From Dysgonamonadaceae bacterium (GTDB lineage: Bacteria; Bacteroidota; Bacteroidia; Bacteroidales; Dysgonomonadaceae): 64,000 nt of DNA. This document shows, one piece after another, positions 9,250 to 18,521 of the stretch (positions are counted from its first letter, which is position 1; every line of letters starts with the position of its first letter). A program made the position numbers and the translations under genes. A model generated the notes under the pieces. That model ran no database searches, was not told the DNA's origin, and saw nothing but the letters and a program-made list of their open reading frames with translations. The stretch spans positions 1 to 64,000 of the forward strand of contig JAIRUA010000018.1 in assembly GCA_031254645.1 (NCBI GenBank). Direction: 5' to 3'.

Positions 9250-9909
9250 ATGGATAGTTTAATTTTCGATATGGACGGTACGCTTTGGGACAATGTTGAT
9301 TCTTATGTCATCGTTTGGAATAAAGCGTTAGAAAAAACCGGACACAAAAACAGGGTAACTCGTTACGACCTTCTCGGTCTAATGGGCAAAGAGGCACGTG
9401 TGATGCTCGATGTTATTATTCCCGATACAACAATTGAGGAACAAGACCATTTATTTGATGAAGTGATTGCTGAATACCAAAAATTACAAGGCTCAATGAC
9501 ACCTATCGTTTACGATGGTGTATACGAAGGGTTGGAGCGTTTAGCAAAACGATACAAACTATTTATGCTGAGCAATTGCGAAGAAGGCGGATTGATTAAT
9601 TTTATGAATCATACGCGTACCACACATCTTTTTGAGGATTATATGGAGCACGGAATGAATTTGCAACCAAAGCATCACAATCTTCGTTTGTTGATAGAGA
9701 AACATGGATTGAAATCAACTGTATATGTAGGCGATACGGATTCTGATGCGGTACAATCGGCAATTGCCGGCGTACCTTTCGTTTTTGTAACGTATGGTTT
9801 TGGCGATACGGATAAATATACATTAAAGTTTGACTCGTTTCCCGAACTTACTAATTATTTTTTGGATTCAAAAATTCAAGATTCAAAGATTCAAAGTTCC
9901 GGACTTTGA
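9250..9909 (+). CDS. HAD-superfamily hydrolase, phosphoglycolate-phosphatase-like
   Basis: This 219-residue small-molecule phosphatase has the HAD motifs. Motif I is IFDMDGTLWD at residues 4-13, with the nucleophile Asp in DMDGT. Motif II is MLSNCEEGG. Motif IV is YVGDTDSDAVQSAIAGVPFVFV. A helical cap lies between motifs I and II. The substrate is not predictable. The last residues (SKIQDSKIQSSGL) come from short ATTCAA repeats that form a hairpin across the stop codon, so the native C-terminus has been extended by repeat DNA. The symporter gene follows after 18 bp. Confidence 0.88.
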   Translation: MDSLIFDMDGTLWDNVDSYVIVWNKALEKTGHKNRVTRYDLLGLMGKEARVMLDVIIPDTTIEEQDHLFDEVIAEYQKLQGSMTPIVYDGVYEGLERLAKRYKLFMLSNCEEGGLINFMNHTRTTHLFEDYMEHGMNLQPKHHNLRLLIEKHGLKSTVYVGDTDSDAVQSAIAGVPFVFVTYGFGDTDKYTLKFDSFPELTNYFLDSKIQDSKIQSSGL

Positions 9910-9911
9910 AT
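9889..9911. repeat. hairpin over the HAD stop codon
   Basis: ATTCAAAGT and ACTTTGAAT form a perfect 9-bp stem around TCCGG. The TGA stop (9907-9909) lies in the right arm. The left arm is preceded by two more ATTCAA(A/G) units, giving a small tandem array in coding DNA. Confidence 0.6.
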
Positions 9912-9927
9912 TTTTGAATAAAAAATT

Positions 9928-11406
9928 ATGCATTCATTTTCAATATTAATAATTATCACGCTTTATTTCGCACTTTTGATGCTTATTTCGTACTTCACGA
10001 GCCGAAAAAGCAGCGATAATGAAGCGTTTTTTCTCGGCAACCGCAAATCCCCTTGGTACGTGGTGGCGCTTGGTATGGTGGGAACATCGCTTTCAGGCGT
10101 TACGTTTATTTCCGTGCCCGGAATGGTGCGCAATGTGGATATGACGTATATGCAAATGGTATTGGGCTTTTTTGTGGGCTACATTGCTATTGCTTATATT
10201 TTGTTGCCGCTCTACTATCGGCTGAATTTGACCACGATATATGGCTATTTGGGACAACGTTTCGGTGCGAAATCGCATAAAACCGGCGCATCGTTTTTTC
10301 TGCTTTCCAAAACCATCGGCGCAGCCGTGCGATTGTATTTGGTGGCAATTATTTTGCAGCGTTTGGTGTTTGATGCGTGGAATGTACCGTTTGTAATAAC
10401 CGTTATCGGTATCATCGTGCTCATTTGGGGATATACGGCAAAAAGCGGTATCAAAACTATTGTGTGGACGGATGCGTTACAAACATTTGTGTTGATTGCG
10501 GCGCTTGTGCTCATTATCGTGGGCTTAATGTCGAATATGGGATTGAATGTCAGCGAAACGGCACAGGTAATTCGCGATAACGGACACGCACGAATATTTG
10601 TTTTCGACGATTGGCACAGTACACAAAACTTTTTCAAACTGTTTTTTAGCGGAATATTTATCACAATCGTAATGAATGGATTAGACCAAGATATGATGCA
10701 AAAAAATCTTTCGTGCAAAAATCTGAAAGATGCACAAAAGAATATGATTTCCTACGGATTGGCATTTACGCCCGTAACGTTGCTGTTTCTCGTTTTGGGA
10801 GCGCTATTGCTCGTATATGCGGGGCAGCATCAGATTGTGCTTCCAACGGTTTCCGACGAAATTTTGCCGATGATTACGTCGCAGTATTTTGACGGTTGGG
10901 CTTTTGGACTGTTTATTATTGGAATTATTGCGGCATCTTTTTCGAGTGCCGATTCGGCTTTAACTGCACTTACAACGTCGTTTTGTGTAGATATTCTTGG
11001 TGTGGAAAAGGTGAAAATGACGGAAGCTGTCAAAACTCGACGTATGACACATATCGGCATTAGTGCAGTGTTTGTCATCATCATTCTCATTATTCAAGCG
11101 ATAGCTACCGATAGTGTAATTCACGCTATTTACAAAGTAGCATCCTATACTTATGGTCCGTTGCTTGGTTTGTACCTTTTCGGATTGTACTCAAAAGTGA
11201 AACCGATTGACAAATATGTGCCTTATGTGGCTATCCTCGCTCCCATTCTATGCTTCTCAATCGAAATAATGTTGAAGCATATATTGAATTATCAAATTGG
11301 TTTTGAACTTTTGATACTCAATGCACTTTTGACAGGATTAGGACTATTTTTAATTCGCGCAACGGTAGAGACGAGGCACACCTCGTCTCTACAACGGAAC
11401 ATTTAA
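9928..11406 (+). CDS. sodium:solute symporter (SSS family)
   Basis: This is a 492-residue inner-membrane transporter with about 13 hydrophobic segments. The family signature around the sodium site is visible (GMVGTSLSGVTFISVPGMV near residue 50, and GIIAASFSSADSALTALTTSF near residue 335). The substrate is unknown; members carry sugars, amino acids, sialic acid or proline with sodium. The C-terminal residues TVETRHTSSLQRN are encoded by a REP-like palindrome at 11365-11392, so this tail is probably an accident of repeat insertion. It lies between the HAD gene and engB with short gaps. Confidence 0.9.
   Translation: MHSFSILIIITLYFALLMLISYFTSRKSSDNEAFFLGNRKSPWYVVALGMVGTSLSGVTFISVPGMVRNVDMTYMQMVLGFFVGYIAIAYILLPLYYRLNLTTIYGYLGQRFGAKSHKTGASFFLLSKTIGAAVRLYLVAIILQRLVFDAWNVPFVITVIGIIVLIWGYTAKSGIKTIVWTDALQTFVLIAALVLIIVGLMSNMGLNVSETAQVIRDNGHARIFVFDDWHSTQNFFKLFFSGIFITIVMNGLDQDMMQKNLSCKNLKDAQKNMISYGLAFTPVTLLFLVLGALLLVYAGQHQIVLPTVSDEILPMITSQYFDGWAFGLFIIGIIAASFSSADSALTALTTSFCVDILGVEKVKMTEAVKTRRMTHIGISAVFVIIILIIQAIATDSVIHAIYKVASYTYGPLLGLYLFGLYSKVKPIDKYVPYVAILAPILCFSIEIMLKHILNYQIGFELLILNALLTGLGLFLIRATVETRHTSSLQRNI
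11365..11392. repeat. REP-like palindrome inside the symporter 3' end
   Basis: GTAGAGACGAGG and CCTCGTCTCTAC form a perfect 12-bp stem with loop CACA. The outer nine bases are identical to the palindrome at 17-44 while the centre differs. The element is read through as the last codons of the symporter gene. Confidence 0.75.
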
Positions 11407-11425
11407 CAACTAAACAACTAAAAAT

Positions 11426-12022
11426 ATGATTATCAAATCAGCCGAATTTATCATCAGTAACACCGATTGGCAAAAATGCCCGCAAGACGGAAAGCCGGAA
11501 TATGCTTTTATCGGACGTTCAAATGTCGGAAAATCGTCGCTTATCAATATGCTGACCAATCAAAAAGGATTGGCAAAAACATCGGGAACACCGGGAAAAA
11601 CATTGCTTATCAATCATTTTCTTATCAACAATGAGTGGTATTTGGTGGATTTGCCCGGATATGGTTATGCGCGTCGTGGAAAAGAAGGGCGCGAGAAACT
11701 TCGTATCATCATCGAAGATTATATCTTGGAACGTGAAGCGATGACTTCGCTTTTCGTATTGATTGATTCGCGTCACGAGCCGCAAAAAATCGATTTAGAG
11801 TTTATGGAGTGGTTGGGTGAGAACGACGTTCCGTTCGCCATCGTTTTCACAAAAGCCGACAAACTTGGCGCCGGTCGTTTAGGACAAAATATCAGCGGAT
11901 ATAAAGCTAAATTGCTCGAAACGTGGGAAGAACTTCCGCCCATTTTCGTTACCTCATCGGAAAAAGGGCAAGGAAAAGAGGAGCTGTTGGGATATATTGA
12001 GGAAATAAATAAGGGAATGTAG
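11426..12022 (+). CDS. engB: ribosome biogenesis GTP-binding protein EngB/YsxC
   Basis: This 198-residue GTPase acts in large ribosomal subunit assembly. The G motifs are all present: G1 GRSNVGKSS (about residues 30-38), G2/G3 region TSGTPGKT and DLPGYGYA, G4 TKADK, G5 VTSSEKGQG. The length is normal for the family. It follows the symporter by 19 bp, and a hairpin at 12033-12070 follows it. Confidence 0.96.
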   Translation: MIIKSAEFIISNTDWQKCPQDGKPEYAFIGRSNVGKSSLINMLTNQKGLAKTSGTPGKTLLINHFLINNEWYLVDLPGYGYARRGKEGREKLRIIIEDYILEREAMTSLFVLIDSRHEPQKIDLEFMEWLGENDVPFAIVFTKADKLGAGRLGQNISGYKAKLLETWEELPPIFVTSSEKGQGKEELLGYIEEINKGM

Positions 12023-12032
12023 TTTTATTGAT

Positions 12033-12070
12033 GATTTACGATTGAATAAGCAAGTCTAAAATCGTAAATC
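12033..12070. repeat. inverted repeat between engB and aroC
   Basis: GATTTACGATT and AATCGTAAATC form a perfect 11-bp stem with a 16-base loop. There is no T-run, so a role as terminator is uncertain. Confidence 0.55.
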
Positions 12071-12089
12071 TAAAATTGTAAATAGTTTT

Positions 12090-13160
12090 ATGAATACTTT
12101 TGGAAACATTTTCAAACTTACATCTTTCGGTGAATCGCACGGCGAGGCTGTAGGTGGCGTTATCGACGGTTGCCCTGCGGGGCTAGAATTAGATATGGAT
12201 TTTATCCAAAACGAACTCAATCGCCGTCGTCCCGGACAATCAAAAATTACGACTCCGCGCAAAGAATCGGACAAAGTGGAGTTTCTTTCGGGCATATTCG
12301 AGGGAAGAACCACAGGTACGCCCATCGGATTTATCGTTCGAAACGAAAATCAACAATCGCAAGATTATCAAGACTTAAAAGATGTGTATCGACCATCGCA
12401 CGCCGATTTTACCTATCAACAAAAATATGGTATTCGCGATTATCGAGGCGGTGGACGTTCGTCGGCACGTGAAACAATTGCTCGCGTAGTTGCCGGAGCG
12501 ATTGCCAAACTATATTTGAAAAAAATTGACATTACCATTACTGCCTACACTTCGCAAGTGGGAACGGTAGCGTTGGAAAACGATTACACGAAATACGATC
12601 TCAACACGATTGAAAACTCTTCTGTTCGTTGTCCCGATACCCCAAAAGCCGGCGAAATGATTGAATTAATCAAAAAAGTTCAATCCGAAGGCGATACAAT
12701 TGGCGGTGTAATCACTTGTGTGATAAAAGGAACGCCGGTGGGATTGGGCGAGCCTGTCTTCGGTAAACTTCACGCCGCGCTTGGGTCGGCAATGTTGAGT
12801 ATCAACGCTGTAAAAGGATTTGAGTACGGAATGGGATTTGATGTAAGTCGGTGCGGCTCAGAAGTAAACGACGCGTTTTTTAACGATAACGGCACAATTT
12901 CCACAAAAACCAACTACTCGGGCGGTATTCAGGGCGGTATTTCCAATGGACAAGATATTTATTTTCGTGTAGCATTTAAGCCTGTGGCAACGATTTTTTC
13001 GGAACAAAAAACGGTAGATATTCAGGGAACTGAAACAGTTGTGAAAGCGAGCGGACGACACGATGCGTGTGTGTTGCCTCGCGCTGTTCCTGTTGTGGAA
13101 GCAATGGGGGCAATGGTGATGCTGGATTATTGGTTGTTGGGAAATTTAGAACGAAAATGA
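12090..13160 (+). CDS. aroC: chorismate synthase
   Basis: The 356-residue enzyme uses reduced FMN to convert EPSP to chorismate, the last common step of aromatic amino-acid synthesis. The start motif [19 protein letters not shown] is diagnostic, as are the [11 protein letters not shown] segment near residue 120 and the C-terminal [20 protein letters not shown]. It is convergent with uvrB, whose stop lies 10 bp away, with no obvious terminator between them. Confidence 0.97.
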   Translation: MNTFGNIFKLTSFGESHGEAVGGVIDGCPAGLELDMDFIQNELNRRRPGQSKITTPRKESDKVEFLSGIFEGRTTGTPIGFIVRNENQQSQDYQDLKDVYRPSHADFTYQQKYGIRDYRGGGRSSARETIARVVAGAIAKLYLKKIDITITAYTSQVGTVALENDYTKYDLNTIENSSVRCPDTPKAGEMIELIKKVQSEGDTIGGVITCVIKGTPVGLGEPVFGKLHAALGSAMLSINAVKGFEYGMGFDVSRCGSEVNDAFFNDNGTISTKTNYSGGIQGGISNGQDIYFRVAFKPVATIFSEQKTVDIQGTETVVKASGRHDACVLPRAVPVVEAMGAMVMLDYWLLGNLERK

Positions 13161-13170
13161 TAGGGTATCA

Positions 13171-15192
13171 TTATTTATTTTTCAACCTATCCTCCAACTT
13201 TATCAACACATCACGCAACTGCGCCGCCTCCAAAAACTCCAATTTTTTCGCCGCATCCAACATCGCTTTGCGCGTGCGTTCGATTTCTTTTTTGAGGTCG
13301 GCGATGGTTTCGTACTTTGCTTGTGGCTCGGCGGCAACCGAAAGTTCAAAATCGGGCTCGATATACGCTTTTGGTTCGATAGTAGCCGGCGCCTGCTTTA
13401 TCAACGAAGATGAAGATAATTGTTTGTTGATTTGTGTTGGCGTAATACCGTGTTCATCGTTATACTTTATCTGTTTTTCGCGCCTGCGATTGGTTTCGTC
13501 CATCGTTTTTTGCATGCTGTCCGTGATTTTGTCGGCATAAAAAATCACTCGTCCGTTTACGTTTCGAGCAGCACGTCCTGCCGTCTGTGTGAGTGAGCGG
13601 TGCGAACGTAAAAATCCCTCTTTATCAGCATCAAGAACGGCAACGAGCGATACTTCGGGCAAATCTAATCCTTCGCGAAGCAGATTTACACCGATAAGTA
13701 CATCAAAAACACCACTTCGCAATTCATCCATAATACGAATACGGTCGAGTGTTTCTACATCAGAATGTATGTAATTGCATTTCACGTTGTTGTGCGATAA
13801 ATAATCGGTCAATTCCTCTGCCATTCGTTTAGTAAGTGTGGTAACGAGTACGCGTTCGTTTCGCTCAACGCGCAATTGAATTTCTTCCATCAAATCATCA
13901 ATTTGATTGAGACTCGGACGCACATCAATGGGCGGATCAAGCAATCCTGTAGGACGAATAAGCTGGTCAACAACAATTCCTTCCGACTTTTCTAACTCAT
14001 AATCGGCGGGTGTAGCACTCACAAAAATAATTTTCCGGGCAAGCGATTCAAATTCTTCAAATTTCAACGGACGGTTATCCATTGCAGCCGGAAGTCGAAA
14101 ACCGTGTTCCACCAAATTAGTTTTACGCGCGTGGTCTCCGCCGTACATTGCTCGAATTTGCGGTATAGTTACGTGGCTTTCGTCGATAACGGTTAGAAAA
14201 CCATCGGGAAAGAAATCGAACAAACAGAAAGGACGTGTACCCGGCAGTCGTCCGTCGAAATAGCGCGAATAGTTCTCGATTCCCGAACAATAACCGATTT
14301 CTTTTATCATTTCCACATCGTAAGAAACACGTTCATAGAGACGTTTGGCTTCGTATGGTTTACCGATGGATTGGTAAAACTCGACTTGTTTTCCCAAATC
14401 AATCTGAATTTCGTCGATGGCACGAAAGATTCGCTCTTTAGTAGTAACAAAAAGATTTGCTGGAAAAATTCGGTAAGCACCTAATCGTTCAATAGTTACA
14501 CCTGATAATGGATCAATGGATTCGATGCTTTCAATTTCATCGCCCCAAAAAATCACACGAATAATACAATCGCTATACGACAAAAAAACATCAACAGTAT
14601 CGCCTTTCACTCGAAAATTACCGCGATTGAAATCGACGGTTTCTTTACGAGAATACAAACTATCGACTAAAAGACGAAGAAAACGGTCGCGTTCAATCGT
14701 TTGCCCGGTTTTTATATCAATGGTTGTGCTGTTAAAATCTTCGGGATTTCCCATTCCGTATAAACACGATACGGACGAAACCACAATCACATCTTTTCGC
14801 CCCGAAAGTAACGTTGATGTCGCCGCCAAACGCAATCTATCAAGTTCATCGTTTATTGCCAAATCTTTTTCGATATATGTATCGGTAGTCGGCAAGTACG
14901 CTTCGGGCTGATAATAATCGTAATACGATACGAAATATTCTACTGCATTATGCGGAAAAAAACCTTTGAATTCGCTGTAAAGTTGTGCTGCCAACGTTTT
15001 GTTGTGACTCAATACGAGAGTAGGTTTGTTCGTTTGCGCAATCACGTTGGCAACGGTAAACGTTTTACCAGAGCCGGTTACACCTAAAAGCGTTTGATAG
15101 GAAACGTCTTCGTTTAGTCCCTGTACTAAGGCTTTTATGGCTTCGGGTTGGTCACCGGTGGGTTTGTATTGTGAGGTAAGTTGGAATTGCAT
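13171..15192 (-). CDS. uvrB: excinuclease ABC subunit B
   Basis: This is the nucleotide-excision repair damage-verification helicase, 673 residues. Walker A is GVTGSGKT (about residue 39). The beta-hairpin region YFVSYYDYYQPEAYLP is intact. SF2 motifs follow: VIDESH, FVSATPADYE, VTTLTKRMAEELTDYL and a conserved QTAGRAARN. The C-terminal UVR motif that contacts UvrC spans about residues 635-670. It appears monocistronic; no uvrA or uvrC is nearby. Confidence 0.97.
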   Translation of the reverse strand: MQFQLTSQYKPTGDQPEAIKALVQGLNEDVSYQTLLGVTGSGKTFTVANVIAQTNKPTLVLSHNKTLAAQLYSEFKGFFPHNAVEYFVSYYDYYQPEAYLPTTDTYIEKDLAINDELDRLRLAATSTLLSGRKDVIVVSSVSCLYGMGNPEDFNSTTIDIKTGQTIERDRFLRLLVDSLYSRKETVDFNRGNFRVKGDTVDVFLSYSDCIIRVIFWGDEIESIESIDPLSGVTIERLGAYRIFPANLFVTTKERIFRAIDEIQIDLGKQVEFYQSIGKPYEAKRLYERVSYDVEMIKEIGYCSGIENYSRYFDGRLPGTRPFCLFDFFPDGFLTVIDESHVTIPQIRAMYGGDHARKTNLVEHGFRLPAAMDNRPLKFEEFESLARKIIFVSATPADYELEKSEGIVVDQLIRPTGLLDPPIDVRPSLNQIDDLMEEIQLRVERNERVLVTTLTKRMAEELTDYLSHNNVKCNYIHSDVETLDRIRIMDELRSGVFDVLIGVNLLREGLDLPEVSLVAVLDADKEGFLRSHRSLTQTAGRAARNVNGRVIFYADKITDSMQKTMDETNRRREKQIKYNDEHGITPTQINKQLSSSSLIKQAPATIEPKAYIEPDFELSVAAEPQAKYETIADLKKEIERTRKAMLDAAKKLEFLEAAQLRDVLIKLEDRLKNK

Positions 15193-15222
15193 AATGATTA
15201 GTGTTTAATGATTAATGCAAAG

Positions 15223-15846
15223 CTACGGTTGAACTTCAAAAACACTATCAATAGTATCATTTAAATTACGCTGCATTTCAATTCTCAAAATTTCTACCCA
15301 TTTCAACGAATCTATCCGATTGATTACCAAAGGGACAATCACACTTTCCGGATTTGTTTGCAAAAAATCTTGCAATTCTGTAATATTATCCGACTGCCTT
15401 AACCTATTCCATTTCTCATTTTCTAACTGTCTTATTTTCAAAATATTTTCTCTTGCCAAATCGGTTTTTTCGCTGCGTGGATGCGCCTCTATAAACGCTA
15501 AATAATGTGCAATGGTATTTTCTTGCACAGCAATTTCCCAATCGGTTTCCGGGGCATTACTATTGTGAGTTGTGTGTTTGAAAATAAAAAATCCGCCAAC
15601 CAAAACTATAATAGCTAAAAAGCTATATAACAACGTTTTTATTTGTATATTTTTCGGTTTGGGTTTAGCTTCGGGAATTGACATTGGCTCCGGTTGTGTT
15701 TCGATTTTCTCTTCAGGTGTACCATCATTTTTGGGTATTTGAGGAACATCTACTTCGTAATCTACACGTATTTTTTTCGAGCATTGTTCGCAGAACAACG
15801 CTTCATTCGATTTATTTTTTCCGCAAAGGGGGCAAATTGAAGACAT
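15223..15846 (-). CDS. zinc-ribbon membrane protein, function unknown
   Basis: The 207-residue protein has an N-terminal zinc ribbon with CPLCGKNKSNEALFCEQC (two CxxC pairs, residues 5-22), a Pro/Glu/Lys-rich linker, and one transmembrane segment (TLLYSFLAIIVLVGGFFIF, about 90-108). A soluble domain of about 100 residues follows with segments such as HYLAFIEAHPRSEKTDLARE, which resemble TPR-like helices. The topology suggests a cytoplasmic ribbon and a periplasmic domain. I do not recognise a function. Confidence 0.7.
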   Translation of the reverse strand: MSSICPLCGKNKSNEALFCEQCSKKIRVDYEVDVPQIPKNDGTPEEKIETQPEPMSIPEAKPKPKNIQIKTLLYSFLAIIVLVGGFFIFKHTTHNSNAPETDWEIAVQENTIAHYLAFIEAHPRSEKTDLARENILKIRQLENEKWNRLRQSDNITELQDFLQTNPESVIVPLVINRIDSLKWVEILRIEMQRNLNDTIDSVFEVQP

Positions 15847-15947
15847 AGAAATTGTTTTGAAACAGCGTTCTGGAAGTCGGCAGAGCCAATTTTACGCAAA
15901 GATAATACTTTTCTCGCTAAAATCCAATATGTCAAAGAGCACTTTTT

Positions 15948-16244
15948 CTTTTCCATCACGAGTGTCAAAACAAATTATATCAAAACTGTCAAAATCACTG
16001 AACAAACATCTCATTTCATCACTCAAATCCACACATTTTCAGACACGCAAAATACTACAAAAATCAAAATTTGTATCATTTTCTGTGTCTTTTTTGGAAA
16101 AAACAACGCGAAATGACACAAACACCATTTGTTCTCAATTTTTCCTCAATATTTGCCATAATTTTTTTCTTTTCCTTACAAATAAAGTCTTGTACAAATT
16201 TCCTGACACCCCTACCTTTGCAACGTCAAAAAGGATAAAACAGT
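15948..16244 (+). repeat. fimbrial-locus promoter repeat, copy A
   Basis: About 295 bp of non-coding DNA align with 18865-19158. Shared blocks include CTTTTCCATCAC, AAAATACTACAAAAAT, TTTCTGTGTCTTTTTTG, CGAAATGACACAA, CTCAATATTTG, TTACAAATAAAGTCTT and finally CCTACCTTTG followed by CGTCAAAAAGGA. The block ends in a -7 promoter element, so the repeat is a duplicated regulatory region. Between the shared blocks the two copies have diverged, which suggests conservation by function. Confidence 0.8.
16189..16221 (+). promoter_or_regulatory. promoter at the end of repeat copy A
   Basis: TACCTTTGC at 16213-16221 matches the -7 consensus, with CTTG at 16189-16192 in the -33 position (20-base spacing). 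The transcript would start with a leader of about 195 nt before the HTH gene, containing the CGTCAAAAAGGA block and the hairpin at 16240-16283. Confidence 0.65.
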
Positions 16245-16283
16245 CTTAAAATGAAAATGATAACATCGCAGCAATAAGACTGT
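16240..16283 (+). other. leader hairpin upstream of the HTH gene
   Basis: ACAGTCTTA at 16240-16248 pairs perfectly with TAAGACTGT at 16275-16283 around a 26-base loop. It lies just after the predicted transcription start of promoter copy A. It might be a weak attenuator or protein-binding stem. There is no T-run. Confidence 0.45.
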
Positions 16284-16358
16284 AGGAGTGCTAAAAATAA
16301 TTGACATAATGCAAAATTGATTGGACAAATATTTTGTATTATTGCAAAGAAAACAAAG

Positions 16359-16366
16359 TACTTTTG
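16359..16366 (+). promoter_or_regulatory. second -7 box before the HTH gene
   Basis: TACTTTTG, followed by TGCC, lies 58 bp before the ATG. The nearest TTTG (16333-16336) gives a 22-base spacer, slightly long, so this is a probable but not certain second promoter. Confidence 0.45.
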
Positions 16367-16423
16367 TGCCGTTTTCTGAAAAATAAAAAGTAAAAAAAGT
16401 ATTTTATAATTGAAAGTATAAAA

Positions 16424-16753
16424 ATGAAAGAAAATAAAGATAACCAAGAGCCGAATGTAGGAAAAATAATACAGGTAATCGTAAAAGAAAAAAATATATC
16501 AATTAGCGATTTTGCTAAAGCCATACATTGCAGCCGTACAAATGTATATAACATTTTCGGAAGGCACTCGATAGATATCAAAAGATTAAAACAAATAGCC
16601 GGTGTACTGAAACTTGATGTTTCCGAATTGATAGGGGAAAACAAAAATGAATCGAACAAACATATTGTCATCATAGAGACAGACGACGAAGGTTTGGAGA
16701 GAATATCAAACGGACACAACTCAGGCTACATAAAGCACTGGAAAGCGAAATAA
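16424..16753 (+). CDS. XRE-family helix-turn-helix protein
   Basis: The 109-residue DNA-binding protein has an HTH_3/Cro-type domain at about residues 12-67 (IIQVIVKEKNISISDFAKAI, then HCSRTNVYNIFGRHSIDIKR). A short acidic and polar tail follows. It is 22 bp upstream of the DUF3575 gene and in the same transcript. The likely role is local control of the fimbrial locus, perhaps by binding the duplicated promoter region; this is inference from position. Confidence 0.8.
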   Translation: MKENKDNQEPNVGKIIQVIVKEKNISISDFAKAIHCSRTNVYNIFGRHSIDIKRLKQIAGVLKLDVSELIGENKNESNKHIVIIETDDEGLERISNGHNSGYIKHWKAK

Positions 16754-16775
16754 CAAAATAGTAATTTTCAAATAT

Positions 16776-18413
16776 ATGAAACTTTATACAAAAATCATCA
16801 CATTGTTTTTCTTGCTATCGGCATTTGTTTCGATACAAGCGCAAGAAACGTCTTCGGTAGAGCCGGAGCAGAGCAGCACGTATATTGAACGTGTAGAAAT
16901 GATACCACAGAGATGGAACATCAAAACCAATTTATTGTATGATGTTACTACCACAATGAATCTTGGGGTTGAGTTTCGTACAGGTCAAAGAACATCGTTG
17001 GAATTTCCCATTTCATGGAATCCTTGGGAATTTGCAAACAACCGAAAATGGCGACATATTTTGGTGCAACCCGAATTTCGTTTTTGGACACGCGAAATAT
17101 TTAGCGGACACTTTTTCGGGCTACACAGTCATTACGTTTATTATAATATAGGTAATCTTCCCAAGCCTTTCTCACCGTATATGCAAGAGCACCGTTTCGA
17201 GGGTTGGCTTGCCGGAGCTGGTCTGAGCTATGGCTATCGTTGGAATTTCAACAACCGTTGGGGATTGGAAGCCACCATTGGTGCAGGTTACGCTTATTTG
17301 TCGTATGATAGATTTGAATGTGGCACGTGCGGGGAACATTTAGGTGATTATACAAAAAACTATTTCGGCCCCACTAAAGTAAGTCTATCATTAATATATG
17401 GTATAGGCGGCGGCACAACAACAGAGCGGATTGAAATATCCGCGCCCTCACCTCTTATCATTTATTACCCAACGCTGTTGTCGAGTTTCATTACTCCACC
17501 GGTAGAAGATCCGAAGATTCGTAATGAAATGGGTAGCGTATTCTTGGATTTTGCTGTCGGTAGTGTGGAAATTAATCCCACGTTTAGAAATAATGCTGTC
17601 GAGTTGCAAAGACTTCACAACCAGCTTACAGAAGTATTACGTGACCCCGATAGTGAAATCAGGAGTATTAACATTGTGGGGAATGCATCTATTGAAGGTT
17701 CGTATGCAAGTAACCTGACATTGTCTGAACGTCGTGTTGTTTCACTCAAAAATCATATTAGAGCGATACACGGTTTGCCGGACAATCTCTTTACCGTTCG
17801 CGGTGCGGGCGAAGACTGGGCAACGCTTGACAGCCTTGTAGCAGCATCAAATATGCCTGAAAAATTCCAAGTTCTTGAAATCATTCGTGGTGTAGATATT
17901 TTTGACGGCAGAGAAAGAAGGTTAATAGATTTGGCAGGTGGAAGTCCATATCGCTGGATGTTGCAGAATCTATTCCCATATCTTCGCAGAGCGGACTATA
18001 CGCTTCATTACGTAGTTCTTCCGTTTACAGTTGAAAAAGGTAAAGAAGTATTTCGTACTAAGTCCAGCAATCTGTCTCTCAATGAGATGTTCTTGATAGC
18101 TCAGACATACATGCCGAGAAGTCCCGAATACGTTGAACTGTTTGAAACCGCAGCAAAACTGTTCCCCGATAGCGATATCGCCAACATCAATGCAGCAGCA
18201 AGCGCACTTGACAGGCGAGATGTAAGCCAAGCAGCCTATTACTTAGGCAAAGTGCAGGAACACAACAGTGTGTATTGGAACAATATGGGTATATTACAGT
18301 ACTTGCAGGGCGATAAAGCAGTAGCAGTGGAAAGCTTCAAAAATGCCGGAGCATCTGCCGCAAGCAACGCCGAAGAATTGAATAAACATCTTCAATCGTT
18401 GCAGCCGAGATAA
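16776..18413 (+). CDS. DUF3575 / OmpA-like / TPR protein of the fimbrial locus
   Basis: The 545-residue exported protein begins with a signal peptide (LFFLLSAFVSIQAQ). Residues about 45-215 are a DUF3575 beta-barrel-like domain (WNIKTNLLYDVTTTMNLGVE; FFGLHSHYVYYN). Residues about 255-400 resemble an OmpA/MotB peptidoglycan-binding domain (INIVGNASIEGSYASNLTLS). The C-terminal 100 residues look like TPR helices. Such proteins often lie beside FimA/Mfa-type operons. I infer an envelope-spanning anchor or assembly factor for the fimbria. It shares its N-terminal domain with the 198-residue protein at 36948-37544. Confidence 0.85.
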   Translation: MKLYTKIITLFFLLSAFVSIQAQETSSVEPEQSSTYIERVEMIPQRWNIKTNLLYDVTTTMNLGVEFRTGQRTSLEFPISWNPWEFANNRKWRHILVQPEFRFWTREIFSGHFFGLHSHYVYYNIGNLPKPFSPYMQEHRFEGWLAGAGLSYGYRWNFNNRWGLEATIGAGYAYLSYDRFECGTCGEHLGDYTKNYFGPTKVSLSLIYGIGGGTTTERIEISAPSPLIIYYPTLLSSFITPPVEDPKIRNEMGSVFLDFAVGSVEINPTFRNNAVELQRLHNQLTEVLRDPDSEIRSINIVGNASIEGSYASNLTLSERRVVSLKNHIRAIHGLPDNLFTVRGAGEDWATLDSLVAASNMPEKFQVLEIIRGVDIFDGRERRLIDLAGGSPYRWMLQNLFPYLRRADYTLHYVVLPFTVEKGKEVFRTKSSNLSLNEMFLIAQTYMPRSPEYVELFETAAKLFPDSDIANINAAASALDRRDVSQAAYYLGKVQEHNSVYWNNMGILQYLQGDKAVAVESFKNAGASAASNAEELNKHLQSLQPR

Positions 18414-18417
18414 ATGT

Positions 18418-18501
18418 AAAAGAGCAAAGATAAAGACAACGCTTTTTTCATACATAACGTAAGTAAATCATTAATAATGTCTTTATTCTTTGCTCTCTTT
18501 T
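18418..18501 (+). other. long stem between DUF3575 gene and small ORF
   Basis: AAAGAGCAAAGATAAAGACA (starting at 18419) pairs with TGTCTTTATTCTTTGCTCT (starting at 18478) with one bulged T, around a loop of about 39 bases. The stem starts 4 bp after the DUF3575 stop and ends 21 bp before the small ORF. It may reduce read-through or protect the upstream mRNA. Confidence 0.6.
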
Positions 18502-18521
18502 GAACAAATAAAAATAAAAAA

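Noticed and set aside
16339..16719. 126-codon minus-strand frame over the HTH gene
   Set aside because: The plus-strand HTH protein has a recognisable domain and promoter; the antisense product is a hydrophobic Ser/Phe-rich shadow.
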